A stretch of DNA of 64,000 bases from Paraphaeosphaeria minitans (lineage: Eukaryota; Ascomycota; Dothideomycetes; Pleosporales; Didymosphaeriaceae): positions 144,001 to 208,000 of the forward strand of contig WJXW01000012.1 in assembly GCA_015832175.1 (NCBI GenBank), read 5' to 3'. The position numbers and the translations under genes were made by a program. Of this stretch, positions 35,948 to 46,300 are shown in pieces. The notes beneath the pieces are model-generated. The model saw only the letters and a program-made list of their open reading frames with translations. It was not told where the DNA came from and ran no database searches. The first letter of the stretch is position 1. Each line of letters starts with the position of its first letter.

Positions 35948-36357
35948 TATTAAATCTAAGAGGGTAGCTAGTCCTAAAGGTTAAGGTTAGTTCTTAGGTA
36001 GGAGTACTTATAGAAGGTAGAAGGTCTTATTAATACAACAGTATCTTATAAAGTGTAATAAGTTAATAATTTAGTCTACTAGAATCCAAATAATAGATTA
36101 ATAAACAGATTAAATATAAGTATAGAGAGCCTATCCTTGCATTCCTATATACTTTAAGCAATTAGTAGACTAATCGCTCTAATTAAACTAATTAAGCACT
36201 AATTAGTTGCTTAGTATATTATGTGCTTAGTCTAATTAGTTGTCTTGGCGCTCTAATCACACTAATTAGGTCACGTAACCTCTTATGCTGTGCCGCTTAA
36301 ACAACAAATATAGATACATATAAAGATCCTAGAGGGCCTAGCCTTTAGATCTTAACA
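35948..36357 (-). repeat. 5' LTR of Gypsy-C2 (410 bp, U3 type a)
   Basis: Plus-strand ends are TATTAAATC and CTTAACA. It matches the C1 5' LTR over its whole length, including the E-box palindrome, here weakened to GGTCACGTAACC. Its U3 does not match the 3' LTR of the same element. Confidence 0.9.
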
Positions 36358-36655
36358 CTAGCGTGTGCAAATGTCCCTAGTATGGCCCATACTTAATTTT
36401 AGGCTATACGTACTGTACTATATTATCGTTTCGGAAAGACCATCTCGCCCTACATAGGTTAGAATTAATAGTGCTTCTAGACATGTTTCCTAGTTATCTT
36501 TTAATGTATAATGTTTTTATATAGAAGGATCTGTTACAATAAAGTATTTATAAGACTATTAACGCTGCAAATAAGTCTATGCGATGGTAATAAGTTTTTA
36601 CAACATTTATTACTTTAGCAAATAACTAAATTAAGGTATCTAAGCACTTCTAACT
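36358..36655. other. Weakly mutated spacer between Gypsy-C2 and Gypsy-B2
   Basis: CA and TG dinucleotides are common here (GTGTGCAAATG, TTTCGGAAAGACC), unlike both neighbours. It looks like original single-copy chromosome. Without B2 it is continuous with 53,568 onward. I see no gene or RNA in it. Confidence 0.55.
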
Positions 36656-36660
36656 ACTAT

Positions 36661-36892
36661 TGTGTTGTAGGTGCGTTTGCCTTAAGTAAGGAATATAAAA
36701 GAATGAGTTAAGTTCTCCTATTTAAAATCTATTATACAAATCCAACTACTCTAATTGTCTATTAGGTCTCTTTTTTGTCTTATCTAGTTAGCGCTTCCTT
36801 TTTCCTGTTCCCTAATTAGCTATCTTAAATAACAGCTAATTAGCCCTATGTTTCTCTAATTCTCTATTATAGGCTAACCTTTATACTATATT
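36661..36892 (-). repeat. 3' LTR of Gypsy-B2 (232 bp)
   Basis: On the plus strand it runs from TGTGTTGTAGG to CCTTTATACTATATT. ATATAAAA (36,693-36,700) points to the right, toward the antisense frame. The left flank ACTAT matches the right flank of the other LTR. Ends are good to about 2 bp. Confidence 0.85.
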
Positions 36893-37010
36893 TTCCTCTC
36901 TCTCTTCTAGGCTTAGTCCCTTAAGCCTACTACCTTGCTACCTTTTTAACACCTTATTAGCAGTTACTTCCTAGACCTGCAATTTCCTTAATCCTTAGCT
37001 AGCCACTCTT

Positions 37011-37268
37011 ACCTAATTATCCTACCTACTAACCTATCGCCTACCTACTGCTTATGTCCCTATAATTAAAGTTGTTTATTAACTTCTTTATATATTAGGC
37101 AACAATGCAGCGTTAGTCTAATTTTAGGCCTATAATATCACTTTAGCCTCTAGCTAACTAACTGTGCCTAATTATCCTAACTGCTAACCTATCGCCTATC
37201 TACTACTTATGTCCTTATAATTAAAGTTGTTTATAGACCTCTTAGCATATTAGACAGCAATATTATAG
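37011..37268. repeat. Direct repeat pair of about 100 bp in the 3' part of Gypsy-B2
   Basis: Copies at 37,011-37,112 and 37,166-37,268 share CCTAATTATCCTA, CTAACCTATCGCCTA and TATAATTAAAGTTGTTTAT, with a 155-bp period and a non-repeated stretch between. They lie between the LTR and the antisense frame, where its leader would be. Confidence 0.8.
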
Positions 37269-37659
37269 CAATATCCTCTTATAAACACTTCTGCTAAGCC
37301 GCTTAAGTAGCCTACGCTTAATCTTTAGGGTATATAACCTTAGAATTTCTTCCACTCTATCCTTCTCTTAACTTTTACTCCTACTCTCCTCCCTCTCTTT
37401 TAGTTCTTCTAATACCTATTTAATAACTCTACTATAGTTATAGCTATAGTTAACTACACTTTAAGTAGAACAGCCGCTTCTAGTGCTAGTAGTAGGAAAG
37501 GTAGTAATAACCTAAATAAGCGTAGCCCTACTAGTAATATAAAGGTAGACCTTTTTATCTACCCTTCTAAGTCTACTAAGAAGTACATTATTAAGTAGTG
37601 TATATTATCCTAAAAACTTTTTATATTCTGTTACTAACCTTCCTAGTTAGGGTAAGGGC

Positions 37660-39150
37660 TAATTAGTGTATAAACCGTAATCTTCTGCGTAAACTAGCTT
37701 ACTTTATCTATAGTCTAGGTATATAAAGTGTTACTCTAGATCCTATTCTTCGCACTGCTAGTGTCTATAAGAATAATAGCCACTTAGACCTTGCTGTTTA
37801 GCACTTTAATATTAGTAATAATAAAGTAGAGACTGTTGCTAAGTTCTTTAGCTTAGGCACTAGGGAGGCTCTATTAAAGCGTAGATACTATAATACTAAC
37901 ATTAATATAGGCATCTAGTATACTACTACCTCCTCTTATTTTCCTCCTTCTTTTCTAATTAACTATCGCTGCACCTACTACTAGAATAAGAGTAGGAGGA
38001 GTAAGCTCTATTTTAGTAGTAAATACAGCGTTTTCTATCTAGAAGGTAAGCTACTAAACTAGAGAGGGTGTAATAAGTGCTAGATAAATAGTAACTATAC
38101 CTTTTACTCTTTTTATTATAAGTTCTAGTTCTAATTTCTTATCACTTAAGCTAATATCTTTTTCCTTTTAGGTAAGCTAGCTAACCCTAGCACTAGTCCT
38201 TCTATAGATAACATTATTTTAGCTACTAACATCCTTCTTATTAGTATAACCTACTCTTAGGCTCCTTTTAGTCGCGCTTCTAAGACTATTTCTACCCTTA
38301 ATACTCCTATTTCTAGGGAGCCTATAGAACCCTAATACACTATTACTATAAACTATAGTCCTCTTTTCTTAGTAGCCCTTTAAGATTATTTCTAAAAGTC
38401 TTTTAGAGGTTCCCTCTAGTCTCCTCCTAGTAGTGCTTTATTATTTTAGGGTTTTAGTCCTCCTATTTAAGGGGGTTTTTATTCTAGCTCTAATTATAGA
38501 TTGCCTAGTCCTAGATTACCTATGCGCCTAGATTCTCCTACTAGAAAGAATACTTCTTTTTAGCCTTAGCTATCCTCTTAGTCTACTTATTCCTAGTATT
38601 CTTATTCTAGTTCTCTTTTACCTTATTAGTAGTCTATTAATTAGGCTACCTAAAATTGTGCTAGATCTCTTTTTTAGTCTAAAGTAACTAGGGCCTCTAG
38701 CTCTATAGAGCCCTAAACCCTAAATACTTATTAGTTCTACTACTACTATAGAGATAATATTACTATTAATAATAAGGAGGATAATAATTAGTACTTTAAT
38801 ATGTCTTCCTCCCTCTTTTTTACTAACTACCTACAGTTAGCTTTCCTAATTCTGTATTAGGAAAGGATTAGGCTAGTTTAACATAATATTAGACTCTAAA
38901 GTAGACATATCTTAGTTTATATTAAAATCTAATACTTCTACTCTCTTTAAAATAACTACCTTTAGTAAATTGCCTCTTGTCTATATAGGTGGTATAATAG
39001 CCTATTAGAGTTCCTTCTTCTACTCTACCCCTCTAGTTTTTATAAGGCTATTCTTAACTTCTAAGCTAGAATTACTATACTCCTCCTTTTTTTTAACTTC
39101 TTAATAGCGTAGTGGTTTTGGCAGCTTTAGTAGTAGGGTCTAAAAGTTAA
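37660..39150 (+). pseudogene. Antisense accessory frame of Gypsy-B2, decayed
   Basis: On the strand opposite to gag-pol, one frame stays readable for about 500 codons with TAG/TAA only. It starts around LAYFIYSLG (37,680), then AKFFSLGTREALLKRRYYN. A Cys-rich block follows (CTYY at 37,970, GCNKC at about 38,069, NYTFY), probably a former set of C-x2-C pairs. A Ser/Pro-rich middle covers about 38,270-38,700, and a long helical C-terminal part ends near the convergent end of pol. The start is not visible and the exact end is uncertain. No family is recognised. It resembles the C2 antisense frame in strand, place and Cys pairs, not in sequence. TGA is rare in all this DNA, so openness alone is weak evidence; the ordered composition is the better argument. 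Confidence 0.45.
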
Positions 39151-42100
39151 TTAGTAGGTCTTTAGGCACAATCCTTATCCTTCCTCTTAGTACGTATACT
39201 TTATTATCTAAGGTGTGCTAGTAGAAGCGCTTAAGGCGGTTACTATATATAGTATACTAGAATATAGCTCTATTAAGCTCTTCTAGTTAGTAATATAACT
39301 AGTTAGGATAGTTAATAGAGATTTAGTAAGGGCCTAGCTAGCAATCCTTTATCTTTATAGCTGTTAACTTATCTATAGCCCTAATTAAATCCTAAACTAG
39401 CACTAAGTCTCCTTTATAAAAGTCTTATTAATAGGCTTTACTAAAATCCTATTGCTCTACTCCCTTAAGGCGTATTCTTCTTAATCTAGATAGCGCCTCT
39501 AAAAGTTTATTGCCTCTCTATTCTAACTGCTTAGCCCTTAGGGCAAGTAGATCTAATTAGTTCTTTACCTCTAACTATAGTAGGGTCTGCCAGCTTTGAA
39601 TTGCCAGCTTAACAGGTAGTATAGGTTAAATGCTAGTTATTATCTTTATAGGTGCTAACCCTGTGCTTTATTAAATTAAAACCCTCTTAGCCTATACTAC
39701 TATAGGTAAATTACACTCCTAATTATTTCCTAGCTTTGTAAGCGCTATAATAAGTAATTAGTAACCTTGTTTAACTAGCCCTTAAGCCTTAGAGTTATAG
39801 GAGGAAGCTTAGATATAGTGTATCTTATATTATTTAGCTAGTGCTTTAACTACTAATTTGTTTTTAGGCCCCCTATCTACGCTTAGTTAAGGAAACACCC
39901 CCTACCTATAGATAATATCCTTATAGAGGAACTTTATAACGCTTTCTAAATCTGCTCTAATAAGCGCTCTAGCTTTAGGCTATCCTAAGGCGTATTCCCT
40001 AGTAACAATAAGGAAGGATTTCTAATACTTACTTATAGGCATATAGGTGATATTAATAGTCCATTATTTAAACAAAGTCTTAGAGTTACTAATCTTAAGG
40101 CTTATCTCTATCTAATTACTTTATTTAGCAGTATAGATAGTATATTTCTTTAGCTTAGTTTAAATTGTCTTAAACTAGCCCTCTTACTAGAACTAAGACT
40201 AGATCGCAGCATTTATAGCCTAGATTCCTTTATAGTAGAAGTGCTAGTAGACCTCCTAAATAAGTGCCTTTTAAACGTCTAGGTTATTAATTACCCTTTA
40301 GATAGTAAGATTTAGGGTTAACTTCTTAAATAGTAGGTTCGCTTTTACAAAAAAAGTTTAGGCCTTCTTTATCCACAAAAGGCGGCTTTTCTAGCGTATT
40401 AGCCTGTTAGGTCTTTTTCTAAATAGTAAGAACCTTACTATCTCTTCTAATTCTTCTAAAAAGTCTTTACTAAGGATCTAGGCCTCTTATAAGGTAAACA
40501 CTAAGCCATTATCGTGCTTCTCTACTATATAGTCTATAAAGGGACCTAGGTCTTCTTCTAATTCTTCTAGCGCTGTCCATCCTTTTAGTTAGGGGCACCT
40601 TAACAATCTATTAGTAACAATATTTTGTTTTCCTAGCCTATAGATAATTTTAAAGTCCTATAGTAGTATTGTACCTAGCCATTAGTTTATCACTAATCTA
40701 GGGAGGTTAGTAGAAGAGTAGTTAAGCTGTAAAATTAGAGTAGCCATATCTGTTTTAATAATAAATTAGGTCCTATATAGGTACAGCGCAAACTTCTTTA
40801 GCGCCTATACTACTGCTTTATATTTAAGCTTAGTTAAGTGCTACCTTAATTCTACTTTAGACTATAGTGTACTTTTAAACTACACTAGGTGGCGCTTCCT
40901 ATCCTCTCCTACTTACTTAATATAGGCTCCTCCTCCTTGTAAACTTATATTTACACAGATAAAGATCTGCCTTCCTAATTTATAATTAAGAGTTATTAGA
41001 ACTAGTGCAGTAGTAATACTCTCCTTTAGGATATTTATTAATTAGCGCTTAAGATCTCTCTACTTCTATTCTTAGCCTTTCTTAGTAAGTATATATAAAG
41101 GTTTTACTTTAATAGAAAAGTAGAAGATCTATTAGTAATAGTAAGTGTAAATCCTAATAAACTATTAGACTTCTTCTTAATTTGTGCATTCTTTCTAGTA
41201 TAGAATCTTAGCCACTTTCTTGTCTTAGGGTAATTAGCTATTAGGCAATACCTTATATTCTATAATTTCTATTTAGTTCACTCCCTAAAAGGATTTTATT
41301 CCTAATACAGTAGCACAGGCCCTCTTTAGGTTAGTAAGTACCCTATCTAGCTGCATAATATGTTTAAGCACAAATTAGTGTACCCTAAGAAGGGCTTCTT
41401 TATCCCTATAGGTTAACTTTAGTCCTGCCAATATAATATTATTAATAAAAGGTAAAGTATTAGGGAAATACCTCTAAAAGATCGTTAACATAGCTCTCTA
41501 GAAAACTCCTAGTAAATTTATTACACCTTATAGCAGTGTATAGTACCTTACTAGGCCTATAGGTGTCTAGAAAGCTGTTATATCTCTTAAGGCTGTATAG
41601 AGCAGTATCTAGTTAAACCCCAAAAATAGATTAAATAGAGAGTAGATTGCTCTACCTCTAATTCTCTCTAAAAACTTATTAGCTAAGGGTAGGAGATTAG
41701 TATCTCTTTCTAAAACCTTATTATAGAACTAGGCGTTATTAATTAATTAGTACCCTTTGTCTTTCTTTAGTACTAGGAACTAGGGGTTTCGATATTAGCT
41801 GTCGTATATTTTAAGGACTTTTTAGTTAATCTAATCTAAAATCATCTAGTGTACTATAGGCACTAGCTTTTTTAGGCAGTTAAAGCCTCTTACCTACTAG
41901 ACTTTATATAGGATAGTCTAAATCTAGTACAAAGGCATAATATCCTTACTAATAGTTGTTATCTTACTAAATTCCTAGGCTAGAGCTGCCTCCTAATAGA
42001 ACATTAGCTTATAAATAAGTAAAATTTCTATAGGTTTTAGCTAGTCTCTAACATTCATCTCCTTTAGTTATTTAGGTGTTAATCAGTGCCCCCTTCTAAA

Positions 42101-43052
42101 ATCCGCATACCTAGGTTTAAACATTCCTAAATATACATCTAGTTAAGGTCCCTAAAAAGCTATTACAGCTTATTATTATTTAATAGCTCTTTCTCTCTAA
42201 TCTAATCTCTCTACCTCTAATAGGCGATCTCCTCTTAGGTTATCTATAGGCTAAACTTTGTTTACTACCTTCTTATATATAGTATAGGCAATCCCTAATT
42301 ACCTAGCTACTATTGCCTAACGTTCTCACGCTTATTATCTAATTAATTCTACTTAACTAATTTCCTACTTATCTTCTTTATCTTCCACCTCTTTATTGCT
42401 AAGGTATACACTAATAGGGTAACTCTATAGTAAGTGTACTTCCCCTATAAGCACACCCTTTACACGTTTCCTAAATTCTTATTACTTATCTTATAGTTAG
42501 AAAGTAGTAGAGTATCTAACCTAAAGAAAGAGACTGTTCTTTTCCTATCTATAGAGGTAACCCTACACAGGTATTAGCCTATTAGAGTAAACTCTATAGC
42601 TAACTAAGTAGCTATCGCAAAGAGGGTACCTAGGATAATAGGCCTCCTAACGTTTTTTATAATCTTAAAATAAGTAGGAATTGTAATTAGCCTAACCTTA
42701 AGTAGTACACTATAGGTAGTTCCTATATACTTATCTAAATCTCCACTAGCTCCTACTATGCCTAATTATTCTTTAGTAAGTAAGTAGCTCTAATCTTAGT
42801 CCTAAATTATAATATTAAGTGCCCTTATAGTAGTATACTTTATAATATTTAGTTCTAATCCTAAGTTAAGTAGAACCTTACAGTGGCTTCTAAAAATAGT
42901 AATAAAATAGGTAGAGAGTTTTACTAGAATACTCTAAACTCCTATCTATTCTTCTAGCTTAGTGCGACTTTAGAGGTTAACCTTATTAGCTTCTTCCTAA
43001 TATCTATCCTACACCTCTCTAATACTATATTAGGTACTTCGTGCAGTGTTTC

Positions 43053-43247
43053 TATTGAAGTAAAACACTCACTTCCGTGATTCTTTCTGGATCCACTGAT
43101 TTATATCACGGGATTCTTGCCAAGAGGCTCGTTTCTTTTGTATATAGTCTGCCCTTTTAGCATCCTTTCCTACAATTAGCTCTTTGTATTCTTTACAACT
43201 CTGCTCCTAAATATCCTATAATAGTTTAAGCCCTTTTTACTATAATA
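43053..43247 (+). repeat. 5' LTR of Copia-E (195 bp)
   Basis: It runs TATTGAAGTAAAACAC...ACTATAATA, the mutated form of TGTTAAAG...ACAACA in the right LTR. TSD GTTTC is on its left. Confidence 0.93.
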
Positions 43248-43263
43248 GTTATAAGCCTAGCGC
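43248..43263 (+). other. Primer binding site of Copia-E, half-tRNA-iMet type
   Basis: GTTATAAGCCTAGCGC directly follows the LTR. It is complementary to the anticodon arm of initiator tRNA-Met (the GCTCATAAC region), apart from two G-to-A or C-to-T changes typical of RIP. Priming by a cleaved iMet tRNA half is known for Drosophila copia. No such match was found in Copia-1 or -2. Confidence 0.65.
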
Positions 43264-43359
43264 TTAGAACGTAGGACAATTCTCCTTACTTACTTAGTAA
43301 CGCTTAAATTATTATATAACACTCTATTTAGAACCTCTCTATAATACAACCCCTCTATT

Positions 43360-46300
43360 CCTAATTACGAAAATTGTTAAAATAGTAGAAGTATAGCTTA
43401 TTAATTGCGCTAGCTAGCCTTACTAGTTTGTCTAGCTTTAATTCTAAGTAAACTTAAAAGGAATCTAGAACTAAATTAACCTAGAGGTGATTAACGCTTT
43501 AGCAATTAATTACGTAAAGCTAGAATAACCTCCGCTTCTATAGAAACTATTACTAATTACAGATACAGCCTCTATAGCAAGTATTTAATTATATAAAGTA
43601 GAGCTTACTAAGTATAAAATAGATAAAAAGAGCTTTTCTTTATAAATAGCAGAATATAGAGTAGCAGTTTTAGACTAGTAAGCAGACTATACTAAAATAC
43701 AGAATCTCTAGACTTAGGTAAACGCTACAGTATTACCTAATCTACTTGTTCCTGCCATAATTACTCTAGTTAATACACACTAAACTACGCTTTAGTCCCT
43801 AATTTAACTCTTAAAGGAAGATCTCGCACTAAATAAAGGAGCTATATAGAATAATATTTAAGCTTTGTACTGCGCTTATCTTAAGAAAGCTAAGTAGGTA
43901 AAATAAAGTCCTAAGACCTAGTTTAAAGAGTGGCAGCTCCTCTATTAAAAAGTAAAGACCTACTTAATTAGCAAAATTAGCGGACCGCTTACTACTTAAG
44001 ATTTCCTAGAAGCAATTACTGCGCGTATAGCACTAGATTAGGCCTAATTAATAAACTAATAGCTAATCTAGGATAAGACGCTAGGACATAATTAGATTAC
44101 GCTAGATAATCTAGGGAAGGTATTTTTAGCGCTTATCTAGAAGTATTTAATCTAATCTAGTTCTAATAAAATAAGTGGGGTATTCGCCACTTTTAATAGA
44201 TTATTAAAACAGTCTACTAACTCTAATAGTTCTGGTTCATCTAATTAGATAAAGAAATAACTAAACTGTCCCTATAAGCCCTATACTTATAGGTGGACAC
44301 TAATAGAGTGCTAAAGACTTTAAACCGCGATAGCTAGATTACCCTAGAATAGAATATTGTTATTTAATCTCACTAATAAAGAAAAATTAGAGATTCTTAA
44401 TTAACTTAAGTAGTCTAAGTGGTTGAACCTTTGTAATGCGATTATAAAGGTAGAATAGAATAAGAAACAATCCTCTACTAAGACTATTAAGTATTCTAGT
44501 AGTATTACTGCTACTCTACTAAACCTATTTAATCTGCCTATAGACAATAGAGTATTAGGTGTCTACTCTACTCTATATTCTAACGCTTATCCTCTGTTAG
44601 AATGTACAATACTAGACAGTGCTGTAGTAGTTTACCTAGTTAATAATCGTAAAAGACTTGTTCCTAAGACGTTTTAATTATTAAATAAGAGTGTAGAGGC
44701 AGGTATACAAAGCCTCTTAATCTTAGGAATTAGTAATAGACTAATTAAGAACGCTTTGTATAGGAAAAATAAGAGATTTATAGAAGATCTACTACTCTAA
44801 GGAGTAAGAGTAGTAGAAGGCTTTTATGTAAATATTATATTAGAAGCTCTTTTAAAGAAAGCAAAGATTTAGTACCTTAGTTTAGATTATACTTTTAGGA
44901 TTAGAAGTCTAGAATAAAGCGTTGTCTTAGTAGACCTAAGATGCAAGTATAACTTTACTTTCCTATAATATAAGCTAATCTACTCTTGTCTAATTATAAT
45001 AAGTGTAACTACTAAAGGATTATCCTAGGTTAATATTAAGAGATTAGATTCTAAGGACCTCTAGCACCTTTAAGTAGGGTATATAGGAAGTAGAGCCCTA
45101 TAAGCTCTAGTAACTGTAGCCTAAGGTGTAAAGATTACTAGAATGTTAAGAAAGGATTGCGAGCACTATACTACTATATACACAACCTAGGTAATCTCTA
45201 GAAGACCTAGAGAATAATTACCTAAGCCATTTCACTTATTATCCTAGGATCTATTCAATATGCCTACTACTTAAAATAGAGAAAACTAGGTTTTACTAAT
45301 TAAAGAAGATTTTAGTAAGAAACCTTACGTTTTTAATCTTAGAATAAAGACGCTTTCTAAGATAATAAGAGTGTAGTAGGATTTCTTAGCTCTTATTAAT
45401 ACAAAATACAAGCTTTAAATTATAAAAATCTACTAGGATAATAATACAGTAACACTTCTATAGAGAGGGAAATCCTAGTACAAATTTTAGGCTAATTAGG
45501 AAGGGATGACAATTAGTAGACTACCGCCCTATACGCATAAGCCTAATAGCGCTATAGAAAGAGTAGGCTAGGAGCTTATAACAAAAGTAATTAAAATATA
45601 AATAAGCGCAAATCTGCTATTAAATCTCTAGCCTAAGATTATATAAGCGGTATACTAGCTTTAAGGAATAATTCCTAGCCTAGTATTAGGCTATTAATCA
45701 CCTAATAAAACGTTAGATGCTTAGTTTAGATAATATTTTTATTATTTTAAACTAGTAAAAACATAATATAGGACAGCTAATCTTTATCTAAACTAGAGTG
45801 CTATCTACGCCTATAGCTACTAAGCTTACCTTTTAGATTAGGAGCGTACAGCTAGGCAAGATAGAAGAGGATTTAAAGTAAATCCTAGGGGCTATATTAG
45901 ATATCTAGTAAGCTATAAAGCTTCTAATATCTACTAAATATAGATTCCTTAGCTCAATTAGGTAATCACCACACAAAACATAAGATTTAATAAGTTCTTA
46001 TTCTATAAAGGATTAGAGGAATAATCTATTCTAAAGATAGAAGCGTTAAAAATAGTAGAAAGCCTCTAAGAAGGAGAGCTAAATAATCTAAGAGAAGCGT
46101 ATAAAAACGCGCTTAACATTCTTCCTAAAATAAATAAATATACAAGAACTACTACTAGACCTATAGGTAACCCTTAAGTAATTAAAAGCAAAGTAGGCTA
46201 GCTAGCTAGCAGCTAAGAATTTGCTTAAGTAGGAAAGGAAGTATAGGACTTATAACCCCTAATTAAACACTAGAGCTAGGTAATCTTAGGGGTGATCTAT

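Larger units (their letters stand above)
22689..36357 (-). mobile_element. Gypsy-C2: chromodomain Ty3/gypsy element with Copia-2 inserted in its 3' LTR
   Basis: Read on the minus strand: 5' LTR 36,357-35,948, gag-pol-chromodomain, antisense accessory frame, polypurine tract 30,204-30,185, 3' LTR 30,184-30,179 continuing at 23,092-22,689. Without Copia-2 and its TSD the 3' LTR is 404+6 = 410 bp, exactly the length of the 5' LTR. Yet the upstream halves (U3) of the two LTRs are unrelated, and flanks ATAAG and CTAGC do not match. The copy is therefore a recombinant or the product of template switching. Confidence 0.88.

Noticed and set aside
16926..36357. C1 and C2 outer LTRs as terminal inverted repeats of one giant DNA transposon
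   Set aside because: Each arm is a complete gypsy gag-pol with its own polarity, and the flanks GTTTT and CTAGC do not match.
36358..36655. Effector-like small secreted protein gene in the unmutated islands
   Set aside because: No start-to-stop frame with a signal peptide could be found in either island.
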